NCBI RefSeq assembly: GCF_023159225.1
Contig: NC_063166.1
Span: forward strand, 76,882,575 to 76,946,574
DNA from: Perognathus longimembris pacificus
Lineage: Eukaryota; Chordata; Mammalia; Rodentia; Heteromyidae
Length of the DNA stretch: 64,000 bases
Direction: 5' to 3'
In this document: positions 1-28,789 of the stretch, in pieces
Layout of the letters: each line of letters starts with the position of its first letter
How positions within the stretch are numbered: position 1 is the first letter of the stretch
Notes under the pieces: generated by a model
What the model was told of the DNA's origin: nothing
What the model saw: only the letters and a program-made list of their open reading frames with translations
Databases searched by the model: none
Program-made: the position numbers and the translations under genes

Positions 1-276
1 TGCTGGCATTTATTGGACACTCCTGCCAGAGGCAGGGTGAATCCTGAAGGGGTGCGATCACATTTACCACTCAGACTGTGCTCTTTGATATTTCAAGTTC
101 CATTGGCAGTTGAGAAAGACTCAGAGGAGTCAAGCAATCTGTCAGAATGACAGCTAGTAAGCAGCAGGGCCAATTTCAAAACCAGGACTGCTGGAATCAA
201 ACAGCCCTGCAGTTGCCTGCCACCCCGGCTGAGACCCTTGGCTTCCACAAGTATCCTGACCTGGAGTCTTCTCCAG

Positions 277-439
277 GACCGCCTGGAGCACCTGCGGAGG
301 CAGTGCGGCCCCCACGTCTCAGCCGCAGCCAAGGACTCTGTGGAAGGAATCTGCAGCAAGATCTACCACATCTCCCTGGAGTATGTCAAACGGATCCGAG
401 AGAAGCACCTCGCCATCCTCAAGGAAAACAATATTCCAG
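277..439 (+). CDS. PCIF1: PCIF1 exon (first in window)
   Basis: Acceptor ctccag at 271-276 and donor GTAGGG at 440. Enters in phase 0 and leaves one base for the next exon. Encodes a helical segment beginning [11 protein letters not shown]. Bases 1-276 are the preceding intron and show no coding exon. Confidence 0.93.
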
Positions 440-2238
440 GTAGGGTCAATGACAGCAACTCTGTGGCCCAGACCCTGCTTGAGGGAGTGAGGTTGAGCCT
501 TAAGGCCATGACCGAGTTCGGGGAGCCCTTTTTCTCCCATGTTTGGGTCAAAACCTGCCATGTTCTCTGGCTAGATAGTGTCAGTATTCTTCTGGTAGAC
601 AGAGAGCCGAAGTCAGTGGAGAAAGACATGCCAGGAAGTAGTTGGGGAACTTGGCTTCTATCCATTCTCTGTACACGCCTCACTTTCCCCAGACTGAAGT
701 GCAATACCTGACTAGAGGACTGGGTATCCATAGCTATCTCAGATAGACCACTTGCCCCTCGAAGGAAACACAGTTCTCATACTTCTGCCCAGCACTGAGG
801 TCCAAGGGCTGGAGCCTGCTTGCCTTCCAGGCCCAAGGCAAGGAAAACAGGGTCTGCTTCAGTGCCAAGCATGTTGACACAGGCCACCAGTTTCTGCCAA
901 TTGCCGGGTGCTTTTGTTTTGAATGACTTCTTAGTTCCTTCCTTACTGAACTTGACTGAGCTGTGGATTGAGGCTTTCCTTGCTCCACTAAGTGCACCTG
1001 GCATACAGTAGGTGATGAGTTCATGCAGGGCGGGGCAGCCCTCACTGTTCTCCCTGTCCACAGAGGAGGTGGAGGCCTCTGAGATGGAGCCCCGCCTGGT
1101 GTACTGCTACCCGGTGCGGCTGGCTGTGTCTGCGCCCCCCATGCCCAGCGTGGAGATGCACATGGAAAATAATGTGGTCTGCATCCGGTATAAGGGAGAA
1201 ATGGTCAAGGTCAGCCGCAACTACTTCAGCAAGCTGGTAAGAGCTTGGTGGGGGAGGCCCTAGCTGCAGGCTGACTTGGGGCTTGGGGTCTTTCTTGACT
1301 CACAGACCTCAGCAGGTGACCCATGATGAGGATGTGGGCCACTGCTGAAGCCATTTTCTGTCCCACAGTGGCTCCTTTACCGCTACAGCTGTATCGATGA
1401 CTCTGCCTCGGAGCGGTTCTTACCCCGGGTCTGGTGTCTTCTCCGGCGGTACCAGGTACAAGCCTGGGGCAGCGGGGAAGGGCTCCCTCAGAGGGAGCAG
1501 GGGGACTGGGCCTGACTCTTGCCTGGCTACTCTGCAGATGATGTTTGGAGTGGGCCTCTACGAGGGGACTGGCCTGCAGGGATCCCTTCCAGTGCACGTC
1601 TTTGAGGCTCTCCACCGACTCTTTGGCGTCAGCTTTGAATGCTTTGCCTCACCTCTCAACTGCTACTTCCGCCAGTACTGTTCTGCCTTCCCTGACACAG
1701 ATGGCTACTTTGGTTCCCGAGGGTGAGAGTCCCTTCTGCCCATGCCCGGGAAGTGGGCCTCCGGAGCAAGGGTCCCACCTCAGCCAGCTGCTCCCTAAGG
1801 CAGTCTTAGGGGGAGCTCTGGACACGCTGCTTCACTTCTGGGAGCCTCAGCTTTTCATACCCTGTGGGCAGACATGTAATACCTAACCTGGCCTGCAGGC
1901 TTCTCAGTGCATTAACTCAGGTTTGGAACAGGACCAGTCTGGTTCCAGACCTTGAGAAATGGTAAGGCAGACCTCATAGCCAGTGCGGGGGTTAGGGGGG
2001 CGGGACGAGCCAGATGAAGAGGTCAGCTCTTTAAGAAGTGGCCAGGCCCGGGCTGGGGATATGGCCTAGTGGCAAGAGTGCTTGCCTCGTATACATGAAG
2101 CCCTGGGTTCAATTCCTTCGTACCACATATATAGAAAACGGCCAGAAGTGGCACTGTGGGTCAAGTGGCAGAGTGCTAGCCTTGAGCAAAAATAAGCCAA
2201 GGACAGTGCTTAGGCCCTGAGTCCAAGCCCAGGACTGG

Positions 2239-2280
<42 letters not shown>

Positions 2281-3166
2281 AATGGCCAGGCCCAATGCTC
2301 AGCCAGGGAAGCCCTGAGTGTGGCTCGTGTTGGGGTACCTTACAACCCCAGCACCTCTGTAGGCACCAACCCTGCACCCAAGCTTCTATCCTCGTCCATA
2401 CAATGAGTATGTTGGTCTCTGCCTGACCATCCCTTCAGTATGCCTGTCTAGGGACTTAACGTATTCTATCTCTAGCCCCTGTCTGGACTTCGCCCCACTG
2501 AGTGGTTCCTTTGAGGCCAACCCTCCGTTCTGTGAGGAGCTCATGGATGCAATGGTCTCTCACTTTGAGGTGGGTGTGTTGCTACCAGAGGGGAGGCAGG
2601 CAGAACTGCCAGACCCCTGAGGGCAGCTCCTGACCTCCCCACTGGTGCTTCTTCCCATAGAAACTGCTAGATAGCTCACCTGAGCCCCTGTCCTTCATCG
2701 TGTTCATCCCCGAGTGGCGGGAACCCCCCACACCAGTGCTCACCCGCATGGAGCAGAGCCGCTTCAAACGCCACCAGCTGGTCCTGCCTGCCTTTGAGCA
2801 CGAATACCGCAGTGGCTCCCAGCACATCTGCAAGAAGTGGGTGCCCCAGAGGCAGGGGAGGGGAGGGCAGGGCTGGACTGGCCAGGCCAGATGACCAGGC
2901 CAGGCCAAGCCCTACCCTGAGCCGCTACCTTTGCCCACAGGGAGGAAATGCACTACAAGGCCGTCCACAACACAGCCGTGCTCTTCCTACAGAATGAACC
3001 TGGCTTTACCAAGTGGGGACCGACACCTGAGCGGTTACAGGAGCTGACCACTGCCTACCGGCAGTCAGCCCGAAGCCATGGCTCCAGTTCTTCCTCATCT
3101 TCAGAGGCCAAGGACCGGGACTCAGGCCGAGAGCAGGGCCCTAGCCGCGAGCCTCACCCCACTTAA
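277..3166 (+). CDS. PCIF1: PCIF1, mRNA cap m6Am methyltransferase (C-terminal half; 5' part lies before the window)
   Basis: Seven exons: 277-439, 1064-1236, 1369-1455, 1538-1722, 2476-2569, 2661-2836, 2941-3166. They join in frame through GT-AG introns into 367 residues plus TAA; the human protein has about 704, so the N-terminal WW domain and neighbouring exons precede the window. The joined protein contains the NPPF catalytic motif (2519-2530), typical of N6-adenine methyltransferases, and ends in a Ser-rich tail (about residues 325-367 of this part). Known family role: PCIF1/CAPAM binds the phosphorylated RNA polymerase II CTD through its WW domain and N6-methylates cap-adjacent 2'-O-methyladenosine using SAM, in the nucleus. 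It converges tail to tail with ZNF335. No frame damage is seen in this part. Identification rests on near-complete agreement with the remembered human protein. Confidence 0.96.
1064..1236 (+). CDS. PCIF1: PCIF1 exon
   Basis: Acceptor cacag ending 1063, donor GTAAGA at 1237. Encodes the stretch around [16 protein letters not shown]. Leaves phase 0. Confidence 0.94.
1369..1455 (+). CDS. PCIF1: PCIF1 exon (29 codons)
   Basis: Acceptor cccacag ending 1368, donor GTACAA at 1456. Exactly 29 codons beginning [11 protein letters not shown]; phase 0 at both ends. Confidence 0.94.
1538..1722 (+). CDS. PCIF1: PCIF1 exon
   Basis: Acceptor tctgcag ending 1537, donor GTGAGA at 1723. Encodes [10 protein letters not shown] through DGYFGSRG, part of the methyltransferase core. 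Leaves phase 2. Confidence 0.94.
2050..2240 (+). repeat. IDL-Geo SINE, followed by (GA)n 2240-2277
   Basis: tRNA-Ala-like ID monomer (gggctggggatatggcctag) followed by the Geo monomer; the A-tail position is taken by a GA microsatellite. Lies in the PCIF1 intron. Confidence 0.85.
2476..2569 (+). CDS. PCIF1: PCIF1 exon with NPPF catalytic motif
   Basis: Acceptor tctag ending 2475, donor GTGGGT at 2570. The NPPF tetrapeptide at 2519-2530 is the known catalytic loop of the enzyme; mutating it abolishes m6Am formation in the human protein. Confidence 0.95.
2661..2836 (+). CDS. PCIF1: PCIF1 exon
   Basis: Acceptor cccatag ending 2660, donor GTGGGT at 2837. Encodes [19 protein letters not shown] onward, the end of the catalytic fold. 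Leaves phase 2. Confidence 0.94.
2941..3166 (+). CDS. PCIF1: PCIF1 last exon, coding part
   Basis: Acceptor cccacag ending 2940. Ends in a low-complexity Ser/Glu/Arg tail and stop TAA at 3164-3166. The 3' UTR follows. Confidence 0.95.
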
Positions 3167-3450
3167 CACAACCTGCGGGGAGGAGGAGCCCCACGGGTGC
3201 TGTTTGAATGGCTGGGACTCCAGGGCCCTCTCCTGGGGTGGCAGCAGGACTTGGACTGCCAATGACATAGGAATATTATGGCTCTGCTAGGGCTCCCCCT
3301 CCCTGCCTCTGCCTCCTCTCTCCACCTCGGACTGGTCTCCAAGTCCCCATTGTAAATAGGCCCATGTCTTCCCAACCCCACACTGACCCTGTTGCTGCCT
3401 TGTTTCATTTGTAAAAGGAAATACAGAACCCCACCAACAATGTGTGAGGG
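3167..3450 (+). other. PCIF1: PCIF1 3' UTR (end approximate)
   Basis: No reading frame of interest follows the stop. The only plausible processing signal near by is AATACA at 3420-3425, followed within 25 nt by a GT-rich stretch (tgtgtgagg). The UTR end is inferred from these. Confidence 0.6.
3420..3425 (+). terminator. Variant polyadenylation hexamer for PCIF1
   Basis: AATACA is a known minor polyadenylation hexamer. A GT-rich downstream element lies at about 3440-3450, and no AATAAA on the plus strand occurs until 4051. Confidence 0.45.
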
Positions 3451-3985
3451 TCATGAGAGCAGAGGGCTGCCTAGAGCTCGCTCTGGGATCATTTTCCATA
3501 TCCAGGCTCCCCTTCTCATGTGCCCTCGGTCTCCATACTCCATCCTGAGTGCTGATGCAGCCAGGTGCCTGGAGCCTCTGCTGTGCGCAGCAGGTTAGAG
3601 GAGTCCAAGGCCTACATCATCTTGCTCTAAACTCCCAAAGCTACCTGCTGGGGTACTTAGAAGACTCAATGGCCTTGGAGCCATGCTAGTGAGCTCAGGA
3701 GAAAATAGTCTCAGCACCACCACAGATCTGCCATTGGAGCCCAGAGGAAGAAACAAACAGGGTCTGCAGGCTCTGGGAGGGCTTCCTCAGCTCAAACCTC
3801 TCCTGGGATCAGGCTCCCCCACCCCATGAGTACACCCCATGGGTCCACCCAGTAGCAAGACCAAGGTACTGAGAGGTGACAGGGAAAGCTGACCACAGGA
3901 CCAGCAGCCTCAGGCCCTTCCCTGCCTGCTGCTTCCTGGGTCCTTGTCTCGTTCAAGCTGCTAGCAGCAAGTAGACAAAGTAAGT
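3451..3985. other. Short intergenic gap between convergent PCIF1 and ZNF335
   Basis: About 540 bases of unique sequence between the two 3' ends. I see no SINE, ORF of interest or RNA gene in it. Confidence 0.6.
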
Positions 3986-3989
3986 TGGT

Positions 3990-4275
3990 CAGGGCTGGAC
4001 TCTGGTCCCTTTATTAAGAGTAAGGGCCCAGTGGGGTCCATCCAGAAAAAAATAAATTTATCTCCCAAAGCCTGCCTGCAGGCTGGGGCACCCAGCATGT
4101 CCTAGCTGGGGCCCATGGCTGCCTCCCCACCTTAACAGCATAGGTCTGGCTCCCTGGGAGTCAGAGGGTGCTGGCTGCCCAGTATATGAACACCTTAAGA
4201 GGACAGGGAGGTGAGTCCCCCAGGCCCCAGGAGAGCCAGTCCCAACATCCAGGATCTGCGTTGGGCCCCTGGGGC
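3990..4275 (-). other. ZNF335: ZNF335 3' UTR
   Basis: Runs from the TGA at 4276-4278 to just past the minus-strand AATAAA at 4010-4015. The end is inferred. Confidence 0.65.
4010..4015 (-). terminator. ZNF335: ZNF335 polyadenylation signal
   Basis: TTTATT on the plus strand is canonical AATAAA on the minus strand, about 260 nt past the ZNF335 stop. Confidence 0.7.
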
Positions 4276-22665
<18,390 letters not shown>

Positions 22666-23359
22666 GGGCTCGGGGGACGGATGGCCGGGGGGACGCGGGG
22701 AGCGGGGCCCTCACTCTGCGGGGAGAGGCCAGGAGGGCTGCGACCAGCGGGCCGACTCCCCGGCCGCCGCGACCCGCCCGCCGGCGCCCGGGCGCCCATT
22801 TCGCAGATGCAAAGACTGAGTCTCCGCCGGGGTGGGGCTTGCAGGCGTTTCGGGAAAGAAGCTTCCGGAAGACAAGCCAGGCCTCTCGGGCGGGCGCCGT
22901 TCCCGGGGAGGTGCGTCAGGGGCGGGTAATCGGGGCCACACAGCGTGGGCTCTGGACCCCTACGGGCCTCGGCGCGGTGGTTCAGTCCTCCGGCCCCCCG
23001 CGCCCCCCCCCCCGAGTGCGGGGTCGGTGGTACAGCCCACAGGACCCCGGGGTCAGTGGTTCGCTTCTCCCGCCCCCCCCCCGCGGCTCCCCTGCGGAGG
23101 GGGCCGAAGCGACAGGCTCGGGGCCTGGTGACTAGGGGCTGTCCCCGGCGCTGCCTGAGCTCCAGGCCCGACGCCATCTTGTGGTGGCGCCGCGTTTCCG
23201 CTCAGGCAAGTGCGAGAGCGACTAAAGGGCCTGGGACCCCAGGGCCCTGTTCGGACAGCCCCGCCGGCCTGGGACCTCGCCTCCGAGTAGCCCCTAGGCG
23301 GGACCCTAAATCTCAGTGCAGCGTGCAGGGGGGGCGTACTAACCCTACCCGGCGCTCAC

Positions 23360-23414
23360 CTGAGGCTTTCGTCGGCGCGTCTCTCCCCGACTCCGGCATC
23401 GACGAGGTCGCCAT
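23360..23414 (-). other. Upstream ORF in ZNF335 leader (first part)
   Basis: ATG on the minus strand at 23414-23412 opens a frame that runs to the exon 1 donor and, once spliced to 22715, meets TGA at 22713-22711: 19 codons. Coordinates are given high to low because it reads on the minus strand. Confidence 0.5.
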
Positions 23415-23460
23415 CCTCTTCCCCCCGCTGCGGAGGGACCCATCGGCTCACTGTAGGTCG
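23360..23460 (-). other. ZNF335: ZNF335 exon 1, non-coding (5' end approximate)
   Basis: A strong minus-strand donor (CAG|GTGAGC, GT at 23359-23358) lies in the CpG island, and the next acceptor (CCCGCAG, exon from 22715) sits 50 nt before the ATG. The exon carries an upstream ATG at 23414. The transcription start is not determined; it probably lies between 23440 and 23650. Confidence 0.6.
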
Positions 23461-23651
23461 GGACTACTTCCACCGTCGCCCCAGGGAAAATAAGGTTTCC
23501 AGTGTTCCGGAGGATTACTTGAAGGCCTGAAAACCATACTCGGGTCCAGATGTGTTCTAAGATATTGTGTGATGCCCCGGATAGCGGGCGGGTTCTGCAA
23601 GGACCTAGGGACTACTTTCCCTTGCGGCGGATGGCTACATAGGAAGTGGTT

Positions 23652-23659
23652 TGACGTCA
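23652..23659. promoter_or_regulatory. Palindromic CRE (TGACGTCA)
   Basis: Perfect 8-bp CREB/ATF site inside the CpG island, with an ETS-type core AGGAAGT 11 bases before it (23641-23647). Upstream of the ZNF335 exon 1 donor by about 290 bp. Confidence 0.6.
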
Positions 23660-23759
23660 TGCAGGTCCCTTCCTCGCTCGCACCGCGGGTGGGGTCCGGC
23701 GTCGCTCGGCTCTCCTGGGCGTGGCGCTGGGCGCGGCTCCTGATAGCCACGCCCCCTCC

Positions 23760-24410
23760 TGGTGTGGCTGCGGGAGTGGTGGGGGGAATCCTGCGGCTGT
23801 GGGAGCCTTGGACTTGGCAGCAAAGGAGTAAATGTTATCGATCGTTTCCCTGGCATTTCACCGATTACTTAACTCTCTCCTTGAGCTCGATCTAATCCTT
23901 CCCAGTTAGAATTGATGTGCCCTGATGGAGTAGAGCCTGTCATCCTTATGGCCTAATTAAAAGATGGGAAAGGCTGGTTCAAGATTACACGGAGAGGACT
24001 CCTGGGGCAAATCCGGAAGGCATGAGTCTGGGGATGGGAAGGGAGTTAATGCCTGCCCTCTAGTGAGCTTCCTACGTGTATTTGTTACCTGCATAGGTCA
24101 TACTTTCAGAGCTGTCTTCTATCCACTGTAGACAGTATAGGTAAATTTAGGGGTCAGAGACTTAGCCAGGGTCCTGGGTTCAATCCCCAGCTCCAAAGTA
24201 AAGGGGGGGGGGGAGATATACATGTAGGTGCCCAAAATGTCACCTTCTGTTGACGCCTTTTTTGCAATGGAAGAGAACCTGAGAGGGAGTAATGCACCCT
24301 GGTGTTGTCCCCAAGTGTTAAATTGCTCAGGCTGTTTGGAAAACATAACTTGGGAGGTGGAGGTGGGGGTGGAGGGAGATCTAAGGAAACTCCTGATGGG
24401 GGCAAAATGT
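23760..24410. other. Unique intergenic sequence upstream of ZNF335
   Basis: Mostly unique. A short ID-like tail (cctgggttcaatccccagct) lies near 24175. I see no gene. Confidence 0.5.
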
Positions 24411-24414
24411 TCCT

Positions 24415-24555
24415 TGCTTTTGTTTTTGAGACAAAAACAATAGTCCATGCTTACATCCAGCCATCCCAGCATTTATAGCCCAGATTGGTCTCAAACTGGT
24501 CCTCCTGCTTCTGCCTCCCCTGGGCATTAGGAGCGTTGCTGAGATTACAAGCCTA
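24415..24555 (-). repeat. B1 monomer, reverse
   Basis: ttgagacaaaaacaatagtc at one end and gagattacaagcc at the other, typical of a diverged reverse B1. Confidence 0.55.
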
Positions 24556-25254
24556 TTAAAGGGCTTTGAGCTGGTTGCCTACACCTGGGTATAAAGGAGT
24601 TCCCCTCACACTCTCCCTGGCCTCAATCTTGGATGAGTATTGAGCTGGAGGCTCTACCCGAATTAGGCTCCTCCCTTTTTTCCCCTCTGGCCCAGCAGTG
24701 TCGGCAGCAGGCCTGCAGAGCAGTCCAGGAAGGACTACAACGTGCTGAATGTGCTGGCAGCAGGTTGGTTCCCAGTGGACTTGATTCCTCAGCCCATTTC
24801 CAAGATGGAAGCATATGGCTGTTTCTGACCAAGTCATCTGGGGTACCCAAGAGAAACCCAGCAGCACACATTCCCAGCCCGCACCTTGGCCTTTCCTGCC
24901 ATATCACAGGATTGCCGAGGGTTAAGATAAAGAAATAGCCTTATCTCCGAACTGAAGAGATCAAAGCCTAAAGTGGCCCAGGGGCTCAAGGCTCCTCGGA
25001 AACATGTCGAAATCCTTTTGTTCCTAAGACAGGCATATCCTGACTGCTTTCTGACTGAAGTCGGAGCTGCTAGAGCACACCAAGGGCAAGAATTCTGGAA
25101 GCAGTGAAGGAAGGGGCTCTGAGTCAGAAGGATGTTTAAAGTGAACCACTGGGAAAAAAATGAAGAGACAGGGAGTCAAGCGGGAAGGAGGCAGACCTGT
25201 GTCAGGCGCTGCCTGTAGACTTGGCGGTGTTGTGCTTCCCTTTCAGAAAGGAAG

Positions 25255-25567
25255 GCACATTGATCTGGTTTTGTTGCTGTGACAAAATACTTGAGAACAA
25301 TTGGAAGGAAAGAGGGATTTAATTTGGCTCGCAGTTTCTGAGGTTTCAGCTTTTGGCTCACTGGCTGGCTATTACTTTCAGACAACATGGAAGAGAGCCA
25401 TGTGAAGGAAAGCTGCTTACCTTATGCTGGCTAGAGCATCCAGAGAGAACAAGTTCTCTTCAAGCTCCCCCCCCCCTTCAAGAGAGCCCCACCTAAGAGC
25501 CCTTTCACTTATGAACTTAGCCATGGATTAACCCATGGGTACAGCTAGTGCCCTCAAGATCCAGTAA
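25255..25567 (+). mobile_element. MaLR-like LTR fragment, first part
   Basis: Contains tgctgtgacaaaatacttga, a tttaatttggctcgcag phrase and gccccacctaagagcc, which resemble mammalian MaLR/MST-type LTR sequence. It appears to resume at 25773 after a SINE. No coding region. Confidence 0.45.
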
Positions 25568-25568
25568 T

Positions 25569-25772
25569 GCCAGGTGCTGGTGGCTCACTCCCGTAATTCT
25601 AGCTGCTCAACAGTTCAAAGCCAGCCTGGTCAGGAAAGTCCATCAGACTATCTCCAATGAACCACCAGAAAACCAGAAGAGATGCTGTGGCTTAAAGTGG
25701 TAGGGCACTAGCTTTGAACAAAAAGAGCTCAGGGACAGTGTCCTGGCCCCGAGTTCAAGCCCCATGACAAAA
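25569..25772 (+). repeat. B1-Geo SINE inserted in the LTR fragment
   Basis: gccaggtgctggtggctcac to caagccccatgac. Confidence 0.8.
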
Positions 25773-25865
25773 CATCTAATAATGTCAGTAGTGCCATTAG
25801 CCAGGGATCAAACCTTCAACACGGGAAACCTTTTGGGAGGAGCACTTCCTATCCACCCATCACAA
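25773..25865 (+). mobile_element. MaLR-like LTR fragment, second part
   Basis: The sequence after the SINE ends in a diverged phrase like the MaLR 3' part. Weak on its own. Confidence 0.3.
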
Positions 25866-26044
25866 AAGATTGTCATCTTCCCCTTAGAGAGGAGAAGGCA
25901 GGAGCTAGGAAAGGTCTTGGGCTGGCATGTAGACCCAGGTGTGTCTTCTTCCAAAGCTTCGTGGGACTTAGCTACCATGTCGAGTAGATTTAGTAATCCT
26001 ATGCTTGAAGCGCTTCCTTTAAAAAAAAATTTTTTTTTTTTTAC

Positions 26045-26276
26045 ATTTATGCTAGTACTGGCACTTAAACTCAGTGCCTTGTGCTCTTGCTTCCCATTTT
26101 TGCTCAACGCTGGCATTCTACCACTTGAGCCATACCTCCATTTCTGGCTTTTTTACTGGCTAATTGGGGAGAAGAGTCTTACAGACTTTTCTGACTGGTC
26201 TGGCTTCAAACATCAATCCTCAGACCTCAGCCCTCTGAGTAGCTAGGACTATAGGTGGAAGCCACTGGCACCTAGC
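26045..26276 (-). repeat. B1-Geo SINE
   Basis: Reverse, preceded by A/T homopolymers at 26022-26042. Confidence 0.78.
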
Positions 26277-26541
26277 AGGCTTGTCTTGAATTTACTGCAT
26301 AGCTGAGGCAGAGAGCAAACTGTTCATCCCAGTGCTGGAATTACAGGTATGAACTACCATACCCTGCCTCTAAGCACTTCATCTCTATTAATTTATTTAA
26401 CCTTTCCAGCCACCTTTTTAGGTAGTTATTATTTTTGTTTTAAATATGAAGAAATGGAGGCACAGAACAGTAAAGAATACACCTGAGGAAGGAAAGAGTC
26501 AAAGCTTAAAAACAAGAGTCTGGCTCCAGACTCCATACTTT

Positions 26542-26834
26542 TTTCCCCCCATTGTTTAATGTTTATTTGGTGTTTCAGTATAACATGTGGATAGTTGTTG
26601 CACGGTTCATATTTTTACATTACATGCCAATGTACACTACTGATATAATACACAAAATATCCTTTAGAACAGTAATGCATATGACATGCAAAAAATGGAT
26701 TTATGCAACAGATCCCAGGAAGTGTGATTGGGAAAAGAAGTTGGAACTAGGCATTTTGGTGAAGTTACACAGAGCACACAGTAACATCTGGTTCAAAGGG
26801 CAATTAGGGACTGCACCATTCATTGGCAGTGGTG
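26542..26834 (-). mobile_element. Processed retrocopy of an unrecognised mRNA 3' end
   Basis: The 293-bp segment is flanked by a perfect 16-bp repeat (ccagactccatacttt) at 26526-26541 and 26835-26850. Read on the minus strand it has AATAAA at 26567-26562, 17 nt before a short A-tail, and no SINE or L1 phrases. This is what L1-mediated insertion of a 5'-truncated mRNA leaves. I cannot name the parent gene. Confidence 0.65.
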
Positions 26835-26892
26835 CCAGACTCCATACTTTCAAATTGTTCTACCATTTCTCATGCAAAAATAGTAATACCTT

Positions 26893-27085
26893 GGGCTAGG
26901 AACATGGCTTAGTGGTAGAGTGCTTACCTAGCATACATGAAGCCCTAGGTTTGATTCCTCAATACCACATACACAGAAAAAGCCAGAAGCAGCACTGTGG
27001 ATCAAGTGGTAGAGTGCTAGCCTTGAGCAAAAGAAGCTCAGGGACAGTGCCCAGACTCTGAGTTCAAGTCCCAGGACTGGCAGAA
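26893..27085 (+). repeat. IDL-Geo SINE with TSD
   Basis: aaaaatagtaatacctt is found on both sides (about 26876-26892 and 27087-27103). Confidence 0.88.
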
Positions 27086-27339
27086 AAAAAATAGTAATAC
27101 CTTGTTGGAGAATAATTTACTTTTTTTGTTAGGTATTTTCTCCTTTTACAGATGATGAAACTGAAGCCCAGAGGGAAGAAACAACTTACTGAAACTCACA
27201 CTGCAAAGTTTCCTGGTCTAATGGAAAAGCTATGAGTCCAAGCCATATTTCCCCCTGCATCAGTTAATAATCCTAAGATTGCTTAGGATTGTTTATTTAT
27301 AATATTATAATATATTGTATAGTGAATGTTTATTAAGCA

Positions 27340-27600
27340 CTTAACCAATACCAGCTGCTGCTGCGTGCTTTAAGCCGTAATTATAACAACTAGAGATGTT
27401 AGATCCTCTTAATATTTCCGTGTCACTGATGCGGAAGCAGCGGCTTGGGAGTGACTTGTCTAAGGTCAGGCACTTGGTGGGCAGCTCCGCTGGGATCCAA
27501 ACCATGGCTTTCTGGCTCCTTCCGTGGCACTGGCTACCCAGGGAGACCACAGAGCTGAGAGCCGGCAGGTAGCAGGTGGTGCTCAGGGACTCAGGACTAC
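27340..27600. repeat. MIR-type fragment
   Basis: tgtcactgatgcggaagcag, aaggtcaggcacttgg and tgggatccaaacc resemble a MIR core. Confidence 0.45.
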
Positions 27601-28054
27601 CTTCTCCATCCACCTCCATCTATGGGTTTAGCGAAACCTGTTTTTGAAGCTCTATTTATAGCTTAGACTACACCATCACTCGGTATAATGAGCCCCTTAA
27701 CTTGACTCCCTGTGGTGTAAATTAAGGCTTCCTTTTATTCATCCTAAATCTTTCAGGATTGAAGGGGGAGTCGGTAGTGAGTGGAAGAAGGTCCTAGGAC
27801 CAGAACGCTTGGATGCAGGAAATAGACTGAAGTGCAAATGTTGTTTCCTGTCTGTAGATGAATGTGAACTTCGGGCATAGGTCACAGGTCTGCAAACATC
27901 TCACCTGATTATAAGACATGAGGGACAGGCAGGGCCTGAGGTTTTCCTCCCTTTTCCTATGGTATCCCCAACATTCAGCCCAGTTTTGCAGACCAAGGAA
28001 GATAATAGGTATCTATTTGTGTGTGAATGAGTAGATGAACCTCCATTTTATCTT

Positions 28055-28112
28055 CGTGTGTGTGCACACGTGCGCATGCACGTGCATGTGTGTGCATGCG
28101 CATGCATGTGCA
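28055..28112. repeat. 58-bp perfect alternating purine-pyrimidine tract
   Basis: Mixed CG, CA and TG steps with no break in alternation, including nested palindromes. Strong Z-DNA potential. A reverse B1 fragment follows (28113-28190). Confidence 0.85.
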
Positions 28113-28789
28113 AGCCAACCCCAGCTGGCCCCTGAGCTCATGATCCTCCTGCCTTCCAGCTGCTGGGATTACAGGCAGGACCCACCATACGTTGTTGGTC
28201 CCTCATTTTATGGACATGGAAATAGATTATCCACGGTCCAGCCAAGATGCCAATCCCCATGCCAGGTGGTTTAAAAGCAGGAAGTTTATATGAGGAATCA
28301 GCTACAAAGTTATTTGATGGCCAAAATAGCAAGTAGGGGAGGAGGTGGCAACCTGGGATTTCAACCACGGCCTCCCCTAGGTGGGTCCTCAGGGACTCCC
28401 TAGCAGGAGCCAAATCCGGGGGATCACAGCAGTGGCAAAAGTGCTCCCACCTAGTCCTCCCTGAGCACAGGGAGAAACTCCCTGGTTGCTGTCAGTTTCT
28501 CACCGGGGCTCCCATTGGCCATGCCTAGTCTGAAGCAGGTGGCGAGGGAGCCCAGGCAGCATGGTGTGCACGGGCCAGCTCCTGCCCTGTGGAGCGGAGC
28601 TCTTCCAGTGTGCTCCACGGGCCCCTCACAGCAAGTACCGCCCATGATGCCGCCAGTTCCCAGCCTCTTCCGTGGACTGAGCTTCCCAGAGCCAGACCTG
28701 GGTCAGATTTCCTGATTGGCACAAACTGGCTGTTGATCAAATCAACACTTGGTACATGGAACAAAGACCTCTAGAATGTGGGCCCACCA

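Noticed and set aside
2050..2240. tRNA gene
   Set aside because: The ID monomer has A and B boxes but no cloverleaf that would make a functional tRNA; it is the head of a SINE.
28055..28112. CRISPR-like or tandem array
   Set aside because: The repeats here and elsewhere are simple-sequence or SINE repeats without spacers; the genome is mammalian.
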